The position numbers and the translations under genes were made by a program. Below are positions 61,480 to 64,000 of a stretch of DNA of 64,000 nt, piece by piece. This stretch comes from Paenibacillus sp. FSL K6-0276 (GTDB lineage Bacteria > Bacillota > Bacilli > Paenibacillales > Paenibacillaceae), in the NCBI RefSeq assembly GCF_037977235.1, contig NZ_CP150276.1, positions 4,092,001 to 4,156,000 of the forward strand. Direction: 5' to 3'. Positions within the stretch are counted from its first letter, which is position 1; the number at the start of each line of letters is the position of its first letter. The notes under the pieces were generated by a model that made no database searches, was not told where the DNA came from, and was given only the letters and a program-made list of their open reading frames with translations.

Positions 61480-62583
61480 ATGACGACTCGAATCGTAGTC
61501 AAAATAGGCAGCAGCTCGCTGACCGGACCTGAGGGCGGATTGAATCGCGAAGCCGTCTCCTTCTTTGCTTCAGAGATCGCCGAATTGAAGAAAAACGGCT
61601 GCGAGGTGTTATTGGTAACCTCCGGTGCTGTAGCCGCAGGCTTTCGCAGTATCGGTTATCCAGCGCGTCCGAAGCTGCTGCATGAGAAGCAGGCCGCCGC
61701 AGCTGTTGGTCAGGTACTCCTCATGCAGGCCTATCAGGAAGCTTTTGCCTTGCATGGAATTACAACTGCCCAAATATTACTGACCCGTACGGATTTCTGC
61801 AGTCGAAGAGCAATGAATAACGCGATGATGACTGTAGAAGAGCTGCTTCGCCAAGGAGCCGTGCCAGTATTTAACGAGAATGACACCGTCTCCGTAGATG
61901 AGTTAAAATTCGGCGATAATGATACTCTATCCGCGCTCGTAGCCAACCTGCTGAAAGCTTCTAGACTACTGGTCTTAACCGACATGGATGGCTTATACAG
62001 TGGAGATCCTCGGAAACAACCGGATGCTGTTCGCTATCAGTTCGTTGATAATATTACGCCGGAGATTTATGCCATTGCCGGAGGGGCTGGCTCTGGTGTG
62101 GGAACGGGCGGTATGCGTTCAAAAATCGATGCTGCCAAGATCGCTACGCGTGGTGGTGTGCCTGTCTTTGTTGGTAGAGCTACCGAACCGGGAGATTTAC
62201 AGCTCGCGGCCGCAGGGACTGGTAGAGGTACCTATTTCGCAACCAAGTTATCGTCTCTCCCAGTCAAAAAGCAATGGCTAGGCTTTATGTCTACCCCACT
62301 TGGCTCCCTATACGTAGACGAAGGGGCTGTAGAAGCTCTGCTCCATGGCGGTCACAGTCTGTTACCTGTCGGGGTCAAACAGATAGAAGGCAACTTTCAC
62401 GCAGGTGATGTTGTAGAGGTCCTTGGCCCCGACTCCAAATTGCTGGGACGTGGGATTGTGAATTACGATGACACCCAGCTGCGCAGCATTCAAGGCCTAC
62501 CAAGCCGTCAGATTGTACCGAAGCTGGGAGAAGTACACCGGCTGGAGGTCATTCACCGTGACGAATGGATTACACTAAGGTAA
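61480..62583 (+). CDS. proB: Glutamate 5-kinase
   Basis: A 367-residue enzyme phosphorylating glutamate in the first step of proline synthesis. The amino-acid kinase domain spans residues 1-~258 (VVKIGSSSLTG, LLVTSGAVAAGFRSIG, NENDTVSVDELKFGDND, LVLTDMDGLYSGDPR, GVGTGGMRSKIDAAKIA). A C-terminal PUA domain covers ~275-355 (SLYVDEGAVEALLHGGHSLL, GRGIVNYDDTQLRSIQGL). The ATG follows AAGAGGAAGTGAACAG. It is controlled by a T-box and is co-transcribed with proA. Confidence 0.97.
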   Translation: MTTRIVVKIGSSSLTGPEGGLNREAVSFFASEIAELKKNGCEVLLVTSGAVAAGFRSIGYPARPKLLHEKQAAAAVGQVLLMQAYQEAFALHGITTAQILLTRTDFCSRRAMNNAMMTVEELLRQGAVPVFNENDTVSVDELKFGDNDTLSALVANLLKASRLLVLTDMDGLYSGDPRKQPDAVRYQFVDNITPEIYAIAGGAGSGVGTGGMRSKIDAAKIATRGGVPVFVGRATEPGDLQLAAAGTGRGTYFATKLSSLPVKKQWLGFMSTPLGSLYVDEGAVEALLHGGHSLLPVGVKQIEGNFHAGDVVEVLGPDSKLLGRGIVNYDDTQLRSIQGLPSRQIVPKLGEVHRLEVIHRDEWITLR

Positions 62584-62619
62584 GAGATCTTTTCCATACA
62601 AATTTAGGGAGGAATCGTC

Positions 62620-63867
62620 ATGAGTGAAGTTGTCAATAAAGCAAAATTAGCCAAGGAGACCACAGGAGTATTAGCTAGTCTAACAACTGGCCAAAAAAAT
62701 GAAGCACTCCTAGTTATGGCCGATGCGCTTCGTCGCGAAGCCCCAGCGATTATCGCTGCCAACGGGGAAGATCTGGAACGCGGACGCCTAAGTGGCACTC
62801 CTGAGTCCATGCTCGATCGACTAGCGTTAGATGTAAACCGAATCAACAGTATCGCTGAAGGGCTTCAACAAATTGCTGTATTACCTGATCCGATTGGTGA
62901 CACGCTAGAAACCATTGAACGTCCAAATGGTCTCAACATCCAGAAACTCCGTGTTCCACTCGGGGTCATCGGTATCATCTACGAAGCACGTCCAAACGTA
63001 ACTGTAGATGCCGCTGGCCTGTGTCTTAAAACTGGCAACGCTGTTGTACTGCGCGGTGGCTCCTCCGCTCTGTCCTCCAACCGTAAAATTGTCGAAGTTC
63101 TGCACAAGGCTCTAGCAGAGACTTCAATGCCGAAAAATGCGCTACAGCTGATCGAAGATCCCAATCGTTCATCTGTTGATGAAATGCTTAAGCTCAACGG
63201 ACTACTTGATGTAATTATCCCTCGCGGAGGTAGTTCTCTTATTCAAAATGTTGTGCTTAACGCAACCGTGCCCGTAATTGAAACGGGTGCAGGCATCTGC
63301 CATACTTATCTCGACGCAAGCGCCTTGCCAGAAATGGCTCTGAACATTAGCTTGAATGCCAAAGCACAGCGACCTTCGGTCTGCAATGCCATGGAGACGC
63401 TACTCGTTCATCGGGATTACGCAAACGAGTATCTGCTATCTTTAGCCGAAGCTTTCCGTGATGTTCATGTAGAATTACGTGGCTGCCAAGAAACAAAATC
63501 TCTTGTCCCATGGGCATTGCCAGCAACCTTGGAGGACTATGCTACAGAATATAACGATTATATCTTGAATATCAAAATCGTCAGCGATTTAGAAGAAGCT
63601 ATGCAGCATATCGCCCAGTATAGTACGAAGCATTCGGAATGTATCGTAACAGAAAATCTGGATAACGCCACACGCTTTTTACAGGAAGTTGATGCTGCAG
63701 CTGTTTACCACAATGCCTCAACCCGCTTCACAGATGGCTTTGAATTTGGATTCGGTGCAGAGATCGGCATTAGTACACAGAAACTCCATGCTCGTGGACC
63801 GATGGGTCTGCCTGCTCTTACTTCAACCAAGTATAAGATTTACGGAACGGGTCAAATTCGGGGTTAG
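62620..63867 (+). CDS. proA: Gamma-glutamyl phosphate reductase
   Basis: A 415-residue NADPH-dependent enzyme of the aldehyde dehydrogenase fold, catalysing the second proline step. It shows LGVIGIIYEARPNVTVDAAG, VVLRGGSSALSSNRKIVEVL, VIIPRGGSSLIQ, the catalytic Cys region VIETGAGICHTYLD and the ending GFEFGFGAEIGISTQKLHAR then GPMGLPALTS. ATG 62620 follows GGGAGGAATCGTC, 36 bases after proB. It is followed within 50 bases by proC. Confidence 0.97.
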   Translation: MSEVVNKAKLAKETTGVLASLTTGQKNEALLVMADALRREAPAIIAANGEDLERGRLSGTPESMLDRLALDVNRINSIAEGLQQIAVLPDPIGDTLETIERPNGLNIQKLRVPLGVIGIIYEARPNVTVDAAGLCLKTGNAVVLRGGSSALSSNRKIVEVLHKALAETSMPKNALQLIEDPNRSSVDEMLKLNGLLDVIIPRGGSSLIQNVVLNATVPVIETGAGICHTYLDASALPEMALNISLNAKAQRPSVCNAMETLLVHRDYANEYLLSLAEAFRDVHVELRGCQETKSLVPWALPATLEDYATEYNDYILNIKIVSDLEEAMQHIAQYSTKHSECIVTENLDNATRFLQEVDAAAVYHNASTRFTDGFEFGFGAEIGISTQKLHARGPMGLPALTSTKYKIYGTGQIRG

Positions 63868-63917
63868 TGTCCACGCATCTGTTTTCAATTACACAACTTT
63901 TTAGGAGGATTTTAGCC

Positions 63918-64000
63918 ATGTGTCAGCAACCTTCCATTCCACTTATGAATCATAATATTGTTTTTTATGGCGCAGGCTCCATGGCAGAAGCCATCGTTCG
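63918..64000 (+). CDS. proC: Pyrroline-5-carboxylate reductase, 5' part
   Basis: The gene runs off the right edge; 27 residues are visible. ATG 63918 follows TTAGGAGGATTTTAGCC. After a short N-terminal extension (MCQQPSIPLMNHN) the sequence IVFYGAGSMAEAIVR is the start of the Rossmann fold with the GxGxMA motif of ProC. The position after proBA makes a complete proline pathway in one operon. The assignment relies on this short segment and the context. Confidence 0.85.
   Translation, partial: MCQQPSIPLMNHNIVFYGAGSMAEAIV

Overview
The window reads as a chromosomal segment of a Paenibacillus-like member of the Bacillota. The supporting evidence is: strong AGGAGG-type ribosome binding sites with frequent TTG/GTG starts; ParE/ParC, ProB/ProA, LeuC/LeuD, PurT, Nth and DynA-type proteins of firmicute character; a B. 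subtilis-like yhbD-bacE-bacF block; a flavodoxin gene with a Fur box; a YesM/YesN-type sugar sensing system; and SLH and copper-amine-oxidase-N/AMIN amidase envelope proteins. Species is not assigned.

Layout. 0-3 kb: the end of a PFL/UPF0210 gene, then a drug-efflux MFS gene divergent from its MarR regulator with two matching operators. 3-7.7 kb: a truncated CheY-like remnant, a second MFS pump downstream of a DUF4004 regulator and two bactofilins, and a HIT protein. 7.8-11 kb: a decayed GH2 glycosidase and a secreted FnIII/CBM56 carbohydrate-active protein. 11-18.8 kb: L25/Ctc, two acetyltransferases, an iron-starvation flavodoxin operon, a VOC protein, an AraC regulator, an rRNA-type methyltransferase, an RluA-type pseudouridine synthase, a degraded gene and a MarR regulator. 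19-24 kb: topoisomerase IV (parE-parC). 24-30 kb: an ABC-2 exporter, a GDSL hydrolase, a CAP-domain protein and a WG-repeat protein.

30.1-33.6 kb is a gene-poor repeat hotspot: 45 exact copies of a 16-bp minisatellite, an IS4-family element inserted into a repeat palindrome, a 51-bp hairpin array and two copies of a structured interspersed repeat. 33.6-42.4 kb carries a galactose-type ABC transporter (mglBAC order), preceded by an operon for an extracytoplasmic sugar-binding protein, a YesM kinase and a YesN regulator. That operon probably senses the sugar and drives the transporter. 43-50 kb: a GNAT protein, purT, a double-GTPase dynamin (dynA), a small unknown protein and nth. 50-57 kb is an envelope block: an SLH protein, a GerMN lipoprotein and two paralogous amidases. 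57-61 kb: leuCD and a divergent LysR regulator with similar 19-bp sites in front of both. 61-64 kb: a T-box-controlled proBA(C) operon.

The most unusual content is non-coding. Three families of interspersed elements recur between genes. (A) A double-hairpin element of about 105 bp, with four canonical copies plus relics. (B) An element of about 120 bp whose stem changes sequence between copies but stays paired. (C/D/E) Arrays at three separate loci in which small hairpins of different sequence recur about every 51 bp. No tRNA, rRNA or CRISPR locus was seen.
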